NCBI GenBank assembly: GCA_900757495.1
Contig: CAAENX010000029.1
Coordinates: forward strand, 70,499-134,498
Length of the DNA: 64,000 nt
From: an uncultured Collinsella sp.
Lineage (GTDB): Bacteria; Actinomycetota; Coriobacteriia; Coriobacteriales; Coriobacteriaceae
Reading direction: 5' to 3'
Below the pieces are notes generated by a model. That model was given only the letters and a program-made list of their open reading frames with translations. It searched no databases and was not told the origin of the DNA. Positions 50,057-58,134 of the stretch are shown here, piece after piece; position 1 is the first letter of the stretch, and every line of letters begins with the position of its first letter. Position numbers and translations under genes: made by a program.

Positions 50057-50386
50057 CTGTCACCGTCCCATCTCATTTATTCTATGGCCGAGTTCTGTAT
50101 ACCTTGTGGGATATAGACGTCTCAACCCTTCGTTTCATTGTGGATTAGGCGCCGAGATACAGCATAGCCGTATACCGTTCGTGGTTCTAGATGGTAAACC
50201 CCCTGTAAACTCTTGACCTGCGGGTTTATATTGGATTAGAGAGGGTGTAACTCCGTGAACGGTCTTTAATCCCGAATAAACTAGGTAAAAATTGCATACG
50301 GGTGAATGATGGTCTTGTCAACACGAGGCGTGATGTTCGAGCGCCTCATAGTAATAGTCGGCAAGACCGGCGGAAAGGAAATCGAC
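50057..50386 (+). promoter_or_regulatory. Divergent promoter region of aguB with a shared 14-bp motif
   Basis: ACCTGCGGGTTTAT at 50216-50229 recurs inverted at 57901-57914. GTAAACCCCCTGTAAAC lies just upstream at about 50194-50210. A TTGACC near 50214 could be a -35 element overlapped by the motif. No gene is seen here. Confidence 0.6.
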
Positions 50387-51460
50387 ATGGCACTGCCTAA
50401 GGATTTCATCGACACCAACGACTTCACCAAAGAGCAGATCCTGGCTATCGAGGATCTTGGCCTGGCAATGAAGAAGGCCATCAAGGTTGACGGTTATTAT
50501 CCGCACCTGCTCCGCAACAAGAGCCTTGGCATGATCTTCCAGCAGGTCTCCACCCGCACTCGTCTTTCCTTCGAGACCGCTATGACCGACCTCGGCGGTC
50601 ATGCTCAGTTCTATGGCCCTGGCACCATCCAGCTCGGCGGTCACGAGTCCCTGGGCGACACCGCTCGCGTTATGGGCTCGCTGCTCGACATCATGATGGC
50701 TCGCGTTGACCGTCACAAGGACGTCGTCGGCCTCGCCGAGGGCTCCGCTGTGCCCGTCATCAACGGCATGTCCGAGTTCAACCATCCCACGCAGGAGATG
50801 GGCGACCTCATGACCATGCTCGAGAACCTCCCCGAGGGCAAGAAGATCGAGGACTGCACCCTGGCCTTCATCGGCGACGCCACCCAGGTCTGCGTCTCCC
50901 TCATGTTCATCGCTTCCAAGGTCGGCATGAAGTTTGTCCAGTTTGGACCTAAGGGCCACCAGATCCCCGACGGCGGCCTGCACGTTGGCACCGTCGAGGA
51001 GCGCGCCGAGTTCGGCAAGCAGATGATGGCCATCGCCGAGGAGAATTGCAAGGTCTCCGGCGGCTCGGTCGTCATCTCCGACGACATCGAGTGCATCAAG
51101 GGCGCCGACTTCATCTACACCGACGTGTGGTATGGCCTGTACGACGAGGAGGTCTCGGGCGAGAACTACATGGACGTGTTCTATCCCAAGTATCAGGTCA
51201 CCATGGACATGATGAACTTCGCCGGCCCCAACTCCAAGTTCATGCACTGCCTGCCGGCCACCCGCAACGAGGAGGTCGTCGACGAGGTCATGGACGATCC
51301 CGAGCGCTCCCTGTGCTGGGTCGAGGCCGAGAACCGCAAGCACTCCATCCGTGCTCTCCTTGCCGCCCTGGGCAAGCGCACCCCGCTCAACGACGAGGGT
51401 GTCGAGTACTCCGCCAAGGCTGAGCTCCACGCCGCTCTCGAGGCTCTCGAGCAGCTCTAA
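50387..51460 (+). CDS. aguB: Putrescine carbamoyltransferase
   Basis: This 357-residue transcarbamylase would convert carbamoyl-putrescine and phosphate to putrescine and carbamoyl phosphate. Carbamoyl phosphate motifs are STRTR at 55-59, HPTQE near 133 and HCLPA near 286. Instead of the SMG loop of ornithine transcarbamylase it has TDVWYGLYDEE, the loop type of putrescine carbamoyltransferases. The ATG at 50387 follows AAAGGA. It is followed by the permease and agmatine deiminase genes, which confirms the context. No carbamate kinase gene is in the window. Confidence 0.92.
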   Translation: MALPKDFIDTNDFTKEQILAIEDLGLAMKKAIKVDGYYPHLLRNKSLGMIFQQVSTRTRLSFETAMTDLGGHAQFYGPGTIQLGGHESLGDTARVMGSLLDIMMARVDRHKDVVGLAEGSAVPVINGMSEFNHPTQEMGDLMTMLENLPEGKKIEDCTLAFIGDATQVCVSLMFIASKVGMKFVQFGPKGHQIPDGGLHVGTVEERAEFGKQMMAIAEENCKVSGGSVVISDDIECIKGADFIYTDVWYGLYDEEVSGENYMDVFYPKYQVTMDMMNFAGPNSKFMHCLPATRNEEVVDEVMDDPERSLCWVEAENRKHSIRALLAALGKRTPLNDEGVEYSAKAELHAALEALEQL

Positions 51461-51593
51461 GCCTCAAGGCTTCTAAAAGCACGTTTGCGGGCGGCGGATG
51501 CTCGTCTCCTGTCGCCCGCTCACCGAGGCCCAAGCAATTGCCTTAATACCTTAGGGCCTCGGATCTGTCCAAGACTGAGCGAAGGAGCTCATC

Positions 51594-53033
51594 ATGAGCG
51601 ACGGAAAGAAAAAGCTTTCCTTCTTGACGGTCATTTCGACCATCATCTGCGTCGTCTTCGTTTGCGAGGCCGCCGCTCCTGCTGCTGCCATTGGCAACCA
51701 GCAGTTCTTCTGGTGGATCTTCCTGATCCTGACCTTCCTGCTTCCCTACGGCATGGTTGTTGCCGAGCTCGGTACCACCTATGACGGCGAGGGCGGCATT
51801 TACGACTGGGTACGCGATGGTCTGGGCGACAAGTGGGGCGCTCGCATTTCGTACTACTACTGGGTTAACTACCCGCTGTGGATCGCCTCGCTGGCTACCA
51901 TGTTCCCCGACATTTTGGGCATGGTCTTTGGCGTCGAGTTCAACTTGATCGCCAAGATGGGTATCGATCTTGCCTTTGTGTGGATCGTCTACCTCATGGG
52001 CCGCTCCAAGGCGGCCGACTCCGAGTGGGTTCTGAACGGTGGCGCCATCATCAAGGTCGCCGTCGCCGTTATCGTTGGCGCTCTGGGCATTTGGTATGCC
52101 ATGGAGAACGGTTTTGCGAACGACATGTCCGCTGCCACCTTCCTGCCCGAGCTCACCAACACCAACGCTCTCGGCTACCTGTCGATCATCATCTTTAACT
52201 TCATGGGCTTCGAGGTCATCTGCACCATGACCGACGACATGGCCGATCCCGCTCGCGATATCCCCAAGGCTATCATCGTCGGTGGCCTGTCCATCGCCGT
52301 GATCTACCTGTTCGCTGGCTTTGGCATCGGCGCTGCGGTGCCGGCCGATTCCATCGACCCCGACTACGGCATGATCGTCGCAGTCCAGACCATGGTGGGC
52401 GACTCCATGATCTTCAAGGTCATCTGCATCGCCTTCCTGATCACCCTGTTCGCCAACATGGCCGCCTGGTCCTTCGGCGTCAACTCCGTCGCCCGCTACG
52501 CTGCCGAGCACGGCAACATGCCCAAGGTCTTCGCCTCGATGATCTCGGATGACGACATGCCCAACGGCGCCAACCTGGTCAACGCCATCGTTGCCTCCCT
52601 GGTGCTGTGCCTGCAGCTCGTACCCATCGACGCCATCTCCAACGGTGTCTTCTGGATGCTCTTCGGCACCTCCGTCGTCTTCCTGCTGCTGACCTACATC
52701 CCGATGTTCCCGGCGTTCCTCAACCTTCGCAAGAACGACCCCAACCGCGAGCGTATCTTCACGTTCCCGTTTAAGGGCGCCATGATGAAGGTCATGCTGG
52801 CCATCCCTTGCATCGAGCTGATCCTGGCCATCGTTGCAACGCTGGTGCCGCTCTCTGCCGCTGAAATTGGCGACAAGCTCCCGATGATCGTTATCTTCAT
52901 CGTGCTTCTGCTCATCGGCGAGGTTGTCCGCGTCGTCAGCGCCAAGGGCCGCGAGACCGAGTACAAGGGCCTCACTCCCGAGCTGGCAGCTCAGCGTCTC
53001 GCTGAGGAGGCCGCCGAGGCCGAGGAGAACTAG
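51594..53033 (+). CDS. aguD: APC-family permease, probable agmatine/putrescine exchanger
   Basis: This 479-residue membrane protein has about 12 helices of the amino acid-polyamine-organocation family. Typical segments are EAAAPAAAIGNQQFFWWIF near residues 22-40, AELGTTYDGEGGIYDWVRDG near 55-74, and FNFMGFEVICTMTDDMADPARDIPKA near 199-224. It lies between the carbamoyltransferase and deiminase genes, as AguD does. Exchange of agmatine for putrescine is inferred from context. The ATG at 51594 has a GAAGGAG site. A paralogue is at 55063. Confidence 0.88.
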   Translation: MSDGKKKLSFLTVISTIICVVFVCEAAAPAAAIGNQQFFWWIFLILTFLLPYGMVVAELGTTYDGEGGIYDWVRDGLGDKWGARISYYYWVNYPLWIASLATMFPDILGMVFGVEFNLIAKMGIDLAFVWIVYLMGRSKAADSEWVLNGGAIIKVAVAVIVGALGIWYAMENGFANDMSAATFLPELTNTNALGYLSIIIFNFMGFEVICTMTDDMADPARDIPKAIIVGGLSIAVIYLFAGFGIGAAVPADSIDPDYGMIVAVQTMVGDSMIFKVICIAFLITLFANMAAWSFGVNSVARYAAEHGNMPKVFASMISDDDMPNGANLVNAIVASLVLCLQLVPIDAISNGVFWMLFGTSVVFLLLTYIPMFPAFLNLRKNDPNRERIFTFPFKGAMMKVMLAIPCIELILAIVATLVPLSAAEIGDKLPMIVIFIVLLLIGEVVRVVSAKGRETEYKGLTPELAAQRLAEEAAEAEEN

Positions 53034-53317
53034 AGCACCCGGTTCTGGGGCTCCAACCCCCCTCATCTGCTAACCATTCCTTGGGGCGGGTGCGAGCGAT
53101 AGCTCCGGTAACCACCGCCCGCCCCAATCTCTCTTCCGTATCCTTCGTGCGTTTGTCTCCGCGCACTTGGTTACGTCGTCGCTCGCCGGTGCGACTCCGT
53201 GAAAACTGGCACCGGGCGCCCCGACCTTTGCCGGGGGACGGGCGCCCACTATCTCTTGGTTTTAGGCCGCGGGTAACCCGCCCGCGGCAAGCGATCGTTC
53301 GATTTGGAGGAAATCTT
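53034..53317. other. Gap between aguD and aguA with two stems
   Basis: TTGGGGCGGG pairs with CCCGCCCCAA around 53082-53115, and GGGCGCCCCG with CGGGCGCCC around 53214-53248. They may tune aguA expression within the operon. No gene is supported although one frame stays open. Confidence 0.55.
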
Positions 53318-54523
53318 ATGCGTACGATCACCGAGTCCGAGTCCACCCCCAAGGCCGACGGCTTCTTTATGCCTGCTGAGTTCGCCCCGCAGGATCGCGT
53401 GTGGATGGGTTGGCCCCACCGCACCGACACCTGGGCCCACGGCGCCAAGCCGGCTCAGAAGCAGTATGCCGCCATCGCTCGCGCCATCGCCGAGTTCACC
53501 CCGGTCACCATGTGCGCCAACCAGGCTGACTACGCCAACTGCAAGGCCGTCTTCGAGAACGACGAAAACGTCACCGTTATCGAGATGACCACCGACGACG
53601 CTTGGTTCCGCGACACCGCCGCCACCTACGTCATCAACGGCAAGGGCGAGAAGCGCGCCAACCACTGGCACTTCAACGCCTACGGCGGTCTCGTCGACGG
53701 CCTCTATTTCCCGTGGGACAAGGACGAGCAGATCGCCCTTAAGATGGCCGAGCTCTCCGGCTGCCGTCGCTATCGTCCCGATGACATGATCCTCGAGGGC
53801 GGTTCCATCACCGTCGACGGCGAAGGTACCGTGGTCGTGACCGACCAGTGCCTGCTTTCCCCGGGCCGCACCTGCTCTGCGGTTCTGGAGGAGGAAGAGG
53901 ATCCCGAGTCCATCTGGCCCAAGTTCCACAAGAAGTTTGAGCCCTGGAGCGAGGAGCTTCGCGCCTATATGGACGAGCACCTCAAGGATTACCTGGGTGT
54001 CGAGAAGGTCATCTGGGTCAAGGAGGGCATCGACCCCGAGGAGACCAACGGCCACATCGATGACGTCGCCACGTTCATCGCTCCGGGCGTCATGGCCTGC
54101 ATCTGGACCGACGATCCCGAGTATCCGTTCTACGAGCAGTGCCACGCTGCCTACGAGACCCTCTCCAACGCCGTTGACGCCAAGGGCCGCAAGATGAAGG
54201 TCTACAAGCTCTGCATGCCCGTGAACCCGCTGTTCATGGACCAGGCTTCCTGCGACACCATCGACGCCGACGAGAACGCCGAGCCGCGCGTTCCCGACGA
54301 GCCGCTGATCGCCTCCTACATGAACTACCTGGTCACCAACCACGGCGTTATCGTCCCGCAGTACGGCGACGAGAACGACCAGCTGGCCGTTGACACGCTC
54401 CAGAAGATCTATGACGAGGTCTGGGGCGAGGGCGTCTACAAGTGCGTCGGCGTTCAGTCCGAGCAGGTCGTCTTTGGCGGCGGCAATATCCACTGCATTA
54501 CCCAGCAGGAGCCGTCCGCTTAA
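53318..54523 (+). CDS. aguA: Agmatine deiminase
   Basis: This 401-residue peptidylarginine deiminase-like enzyme hydrolyses agmatine to N-carbamoyl-putrescine and ammonia. Family motifs are RVWMGWPHRTDTW near residues 28-40, TTDDAWFRDTAATYV near 92-106 with active-site acids, HFNAYGG, DDMILEGGSI, and NGHIDDVATF near 246-255. The nucleophilic cysteine is in GGGNIHCITQQ near residue 393. The ATG at 53318 follows TTGGAGG; the frame is open much farther upstream but without homology. Confidence 0.95.
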   Translation: MRTITESESTPKADGFFMPAEFAPQDRVWMGWPHRTDTWAHGAKPAQKQYAAIARAIAEFTPVTMCANQADYANCKAVFENDENVTVIEMTTDDAWFRDTAATYVINGKGEKRANHWHFNAYGGLVDGLYFPWDKDEQIALKMAELSGCRRYRPDDMILEGGSITVDGEGTVVVTDQCLLSPGRTCSAVLEEEEDPESIWPKFHKKFEPWSEELRAYMDEHLKDYLGVEKVIWVKEGIDPEETNGHIDDVATFIAPGVMACIWTDDPEYPFYEQCHAAYETLSNAVDAKGRKMKVYKLCMPVNPLFMDQASCDTIDADENAEPRVPDEPLIASYMNYLVTNHGVIVPQYGDENDQLAVDTLQKIYDEVWGEGVYKCVGVQSEQVVFGGGNIHCITQQEPSA

Positions 54524-54563
54524 TCGTCTGGCTTCCTGAGGCACGGCACCTTCCCGTTCATTC

Positions 54564-54619
54564 GTCGCTTGCGTACCGAAGTACGCTTCGCTCCTCTTTC
54601 GCGGCGACCTGGGGCACCT
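54564..54619. repeat. Dispersed repeat (GCGTAC...GTACGC type), copy 2
   Basis: The block begins GTCGCTTGCGTACCGAAGTA and ends GGCGACCTGGGGCACC. It matches 32061-32117 closely. Confidence 0.75.
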
Positions 54620-54718
54620 CGAAAACCCAGCCGATCAATCGGACAATCGGCGAATCGAACCATCTTGGGGCATTGATGGTCGGCTTGCCCGATGTCTTGG
54701 TCGGTTGGGTTTTCTTTG

Positions 54719-54755
54719 GGCACTCCGTTGCCTCCACATCGGAGTGCCTTTTTTC
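54719..54755 (+). terminator. Terminator of the agu operon
   Basis: GGCACTCCG pairs with CGGAGTGCC, followed by six T residues. Confidence 0.88.
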
Positions 54756-55062
54756 TTTGATTGAGTACGCGTCTGGCCTGGGATTTTTTGCGGGTTAGGC
54801 CAATTGTTCGCTTGAATTTCCCAGGTCAGACACGTTTTCAATTGCCGAAAGCTTCCGGTCGTATACGCGGCCGTTTTGATCGGAGTATCTATGTACCAGC
54901 GTATCGTCATCTACACGCGCCTGTTCCGCGAGCGTTGGTCCAACATCTGCATCCTCTCCTCTCTTTGGGATGGCACCTGTACCGGTGACGCGGCCTGCAA
55001 CCCTACCTTGGGCTGCGCCTTCGGTACAGATGCCATCCTTTTTGCTGTAGGGGGAGCGTGCC
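54756..55062 (+). other. Leader of the second permease gene
   Basis: No gene is supported. The stretch begins AT-rich and ends with a GGGGGAG ribosome site before 55063. A short frame from an ATG at 54891 has atypical composition and is not accepted. Confidence 0.4.
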
Positions 55063-56472
55063 ATGGCAGGTAAAAAGTTCTCTCTGCTTGAGGTCATCCT
55101 TTCGGTTATCTGCGTCGTGTTTACCATCGAGGCGGCGGCTCCGGCATCTGCCATGGGTAACGTACAGTTCTTCTGGTGGATTTTCCTTATCATTACGTTT
55201 TTGCTTCCCTATGGTCTGGTGGTGGCCGAGCTGGGTACGGCGTTTGATTCCGAGGGCGGCCTGTACGATTGGGTTCGCTTGGGCCTGGGCGACCGTTGGG
55301 GCGCCCGTTGCTCTTGGTGCTACTGGGTTAACTTTCCGCTGTGGGTGGCAAGTATCGCCTGCATGTTCCCCAGTGTCATTAATGCGGTGTGGGGTATCGA
55401 GTTTTCACTCGGGATCCGAATTGCCATCGAGATTGCCTTTGTGTGGGGCGTCACGGTCATGGCAATGCAGCCGGTGGCGGAGGCCGATTGGGTTATGGAC
55501 GGCGGCGCCGTCATCAAGGTGCTCATTACCGCTGCGGTGGGAATCGTCGGCATTTGGTTTGCCTGCAATAACGGCTTTGCCAACGACATGTCGTTTAAGA
55601 CCTTCATTCCAGATCTGGGCGACACCAATTCGTTGACGTACCTATCGATTATCCTGTTCAACTTTATGGGCTTCGAAGTGGTCGCGACCTTTGCCAGCAC
55701 GATGAAGAACCCGTCGCGTGATATCCCCAAGGCGGTTATTGCCGGTGGCGTGGCCATTGCGGCGATCTACATCATCTGTGGCATTGGCATTGGAGCCGCG
55801 GTTCCCACCGAGCAGCTTTCACTCGATTCGGGCATTGTGGACGCAGTCGCCGCTATGGTGGGGCGCACCCACCCGCTGACGATGGTCGTGGGCGTGGCCT
55901 TTTTGGTGACGCTGTTCGCCAATATGATCTGCTGGAGCTTTGGCGTCAACAACGTAGCGAGCTATGCCGCACGTCACGGCAACATGCCGCGCCCCTTTGC
56001 GCTGGTGTCCAAAAAGACCGGCATGCCCAACGGCTCGGCGCTCATTAACGGCTGTTTTGCCAGTCTGGTGCTGCTGCTCCAGATTCCGCTGGGTGAGGGT
56101 TCCGACGTCTTTTGGGTCTTCTTCTCGATGAACGTCGTCTTTCTGCTCATGAGCTATATTCCCATGTTCCCAGCGTTTTGGCGTCTGCGCAAGCACGATA
56201 ATCGCTCGCGTGTGTTCCGTGCGCCTTTCGAGGGCAAGGTGCTCGCGGTGGCGCTTGCGATTCCCGTGGTGGAGCTCGTGCTTTCGATTGTTGCTACGAT
56301 TGTGCCGCTCAACAGCTCACCTGCCGAGATGGCAAAGTTGCCGATTCTCGCGGGCGTAGTGATTGGCCTGTTATTGGGCGAGGTTTCGCGCCTCATATCG
56401 CGCCGCGGCCGAAGCGTCGACAATCCCGGCGTTGGTGCACGGGGGTCAGGTTACTTTGCACCAAAACAGTAA
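55063..56472 (+). CDS. APC-family permease, paralogue of aguD
   Basis: This 469-residue permease aligns along its length with the protein at 51594: EAAAPASAMGNVQFFWWIF, AELGTAFDSEGGLYDWVRLG, and FNFMGFEVVATFASTMKNPSRDIPKA. It likely carries a related amine or amino acid. Its last 15 or so residues (GVGARGSGYFAPKQ) are encoded by a repeat-like sequence (TGGTGCACGGGGGTCAGGTT then TTTGCACCA) and are not conserved in the paralogue, so the original stop was probably lost. It has its own unit after the agu terminator. Confidence 0.87.
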   Translation: MAGKKFSLLEVILSVICVVFTIEAAAPASAMGNVQFFWWIFLIITFLLPYGLVVAELGTAFDSEGGLYDWVRLGLGDRWGARCSWCYWVNFPLWVASIACMFPSVINAVWGIEFSLGIRIAIEIAFVWGVTVMAMQPVAEADWVMDGGAVIKVLITAAVGIVGIWFACNNGFANDMSFKTFIPDLGDTNSLTYLSIILFNFMGFEVVATFASTMKNPSRDIPKAVIAGGVAIAAIYIICGIGIGAAVPTEQLSLDSGIVDAVAAMVGRTHPLTMVVGVAFLVTLFANMICWSFGVNNVASYAARHGNMPRPFALVSKKTGMPNGSALINGCFASLVLLLQIPLGEGSDVFWVFFSMNVVFLLMSYIPMFPAFWRLRKHDNRSRVFRAPFEGKVLAVALAIPVVELVLSIVATIVPLNSSPAEMAKLPILAGVVIGLLLGEVSRLISRRGRSVDNPGVGARGSGYFAPKQ

Positions 56473-56508
56473 GCGCCGCGAGTTACGCAGCGCTTGGTGC
56501 ATCTTGGA

Positions 56509-56700
56509 TTACTGTTCGCGGTGCTCGGGATCGGAAACGAGCTTAGGCGCAAAGTAGGGGACGTGGCCCAGATAGGGGCAGCTGTCCGAACGCTCTTCGA
56601 CGACACAGGGGACGTCATTGTAGGTAAGTGAGTCGCACAGGTGGACGATGGCCTTGGCGGCAGGGGCAACGAGTATTTTGAGCGGTGCGATAGGCGCCAT
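56509..56700 (-). CDS. Small conserved-looking protein, unknown function
   Basis: This frame encodes 63 residues beginning MAPIAPLKILVAPAAKAIVH and containing three cysteines and several acidic residues (VPCVVEERSDSCPYLG). It is preceded by AAAGGAG at ideal spacing from the ATG at 56700, which makes it convincing as a gene. I do not recognise it. It lies between two rightward genes of the polyamine region and runs the opposite way. Confidence 0.55.
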   Translation of the reverse strand: MAPIAPLKILVAPAAKAIVHLCDSLTYNDVPCVVEERSDSCPYLGHVPYFAPKLVSDPEHREQ

Positions 56701-56828
56701 GGCATCTCCTTTCATCGGTGAGACACAGCTTGTTTATCTAAACGATACAGTACGTTTAATCGGTGAGTCTAATCTTGCGGCAAAGAATCTGTCAACATCC
56801 TCACGGCATCTAGACAGGGGAGGCGGGC

Positions 56829-57821
56829 ATGAGTTTCGCGTTCTATATCTACACCACGATTATCATGGGTGTGGCTCTGGTGACCAGTGCCGTGGCATTG
56901 GTGGTTTGGCTCATGACGCGCCGTCGCGACAGCCTGGTGGCCGCGGCGGGCTTTTTGCTCTACATGCTCGATATGTCGGTCATTTTTTTTGACGAGTACA
57001 ATCGGCTCAAATACGAATACGCTGTTACCTTTAGCGAGCCGTTGCAGCACCCCTTGCTGCGCTGCGTGCTCGGTATTGCCATCTATGCCTGCGTGGTACT
57101 GTGGATGTTTGCGCGCTTGCGCAAAAGACCGACGTCGCGCATGCTCGGACTTGCTATCGTGCCGTTTTCAATCTTGCAATTGGTGCTGGTGCCTCGCAGC
57201 GGTGCTGCCGGAGAGGTGCAGCAGTATCTCTTTTGGCTCACGCGTGACCTGGGCAATGTAGGATGTCTTGCCTATGCCGCCTGGCATTACCGGCACAGGG
57301 CCACGCGTGTTGAGAAACTCGACCTCGACCGCTCAAAGCTCTTTTGGAAGGTGGCACTCGTTCTTGCGTTTTGCGTAATCGCCGAGGACACCTACATGAT
57401 TTTGCTCTGCCGCCCCGACTCTCAAAACCCCGTCATCAGCCTCTTTTTGTGGTATCTGTCCGAGCGCAATATCTCCGAAAACGTGCTGCTCGTGGTATGC
57501 GCGGTCCAACTCTTTTGCCAGTTTAGCCATATCCTGCGCGTGTATGCCCGTCATCCGCGTGCCGATGAGGACGTGGCGGCCGAGAGCGCACGCTCTGGGG
57601 ACGATCTAGCATCACGCGTTGTGATCTATGCCGATGCCCATAAGCTGTCGCGGCGCGAGCAGGAGGTGCTCACGCTGGTGCTGAAGGGCAACGACGCCCA
57701 AAACATCGCCAGCGAGTTGGTCATCAGCCCTGGCACTGTCAAGGCGCACTTGCATCGCATCTACGTTAAAAGCGGTGTCTCCAACCGAGATGACCTCATA
57801 GATGCCTTTTGGCGTTCCTAG
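56829..57821 (+). CDS. Membrane-bound LuxR-family regulator, AguR-like (copy 2)
   Basis: This 330-residue protein has about seven membrane helices (residues 1-240) and a C-terminal LuxR helix-turn-helix (about 268-325: LSRREQEVLTLVLKGNDAQNIASELV, TVKAHLHRIY). It shares with the copy at 49091 the loop pattern IAEDxYxIL and YLSERN(F/I)SEN, placed before the last helices. The ATG at 56829 follows GGGGAGG. It is upstream of the amidohydrolase and MATE genes, whose promoter holds the 14-bp motif also found before aguB. Confidence 0.85.
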   Translation: MSFAFYIYTTIIMGVALVTSAVALVVWLMTRRRDSLVAAAGFLLYMLDMSVIFFDEYNRLKYEYAVTFSEPLQHPLLRCVLGIAIYACVVLWMFARLRKRPTSRMLGLAIVPFSILQLVLVPRSGAAGEVQQYLFWLTRDLGNVGCLAYAAWHYRHRATRVEKLDLDRSKLFWKVALVLAFCVIAEDTYMILLCRPDSQNPVISLFLWYLSERNISENVLLVVCAVQLFCQFSHILRVYARHPRADEDVAAESARSGDDLASRVVIYADAHKLSRREQEVLTLVLKGNDAQNIASELVISPGTVKAHLHRIYVKSGVSNRDDLIDAFWRS

Positions 57822-58134
57822 CCCTATTTTTCCTTGAATGCGAGCCTTGCCGATAAGGCGGGCGCCGTTGGGCGTAATGAAGCGGCATTAATCTCAGACA
57901 ATAAACCCGCAGGTAAAAAGTGTAAACCGGCTTAAACTGACCGTTTGCGGCCCCTGACCTTGGCATGGGTTTGCCCCTGTGTATCAATGGATATAGCGCG
58001 AAGCCGCGGACGTGAGACAGACATCTGAGTACGGCTTACAGGCACGCGCCGATGCGGGAGTGCTTTGCTCCCGACCGAAAGCCAGCGCGGGCGGTGTACC
58101 CGCGTTACATCCTAAAACGTCTGAGGAGGCTCAC
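57822..58134 (+). promoter_or_regulatory. Promoter region of the amidohydrolase with an inverted 14-bp motif
   Basis: ATAAACCCGCAGGT at 57901-57914 is the exact reverse complement of the motif before aguB. GTGTAAACCGGCTTAAAC lies nearby at about 57919-57936. GAGGAGG precedes the next gene. Confidence 0.6.

Noticed and set aside
53081..53317. Extension of aguA to an upstream start
   Set aside because: The added 79 residues are arginine-rich, cross two stem-loops and lack family similarity, while the ATG at 53318 has TTGGAGG.
54876..55073. 65-codon frame before the second permease
   Set aside because: It lacks a ribosome site, has a Cys/Gly-rich composition and runs into the next gene's start.
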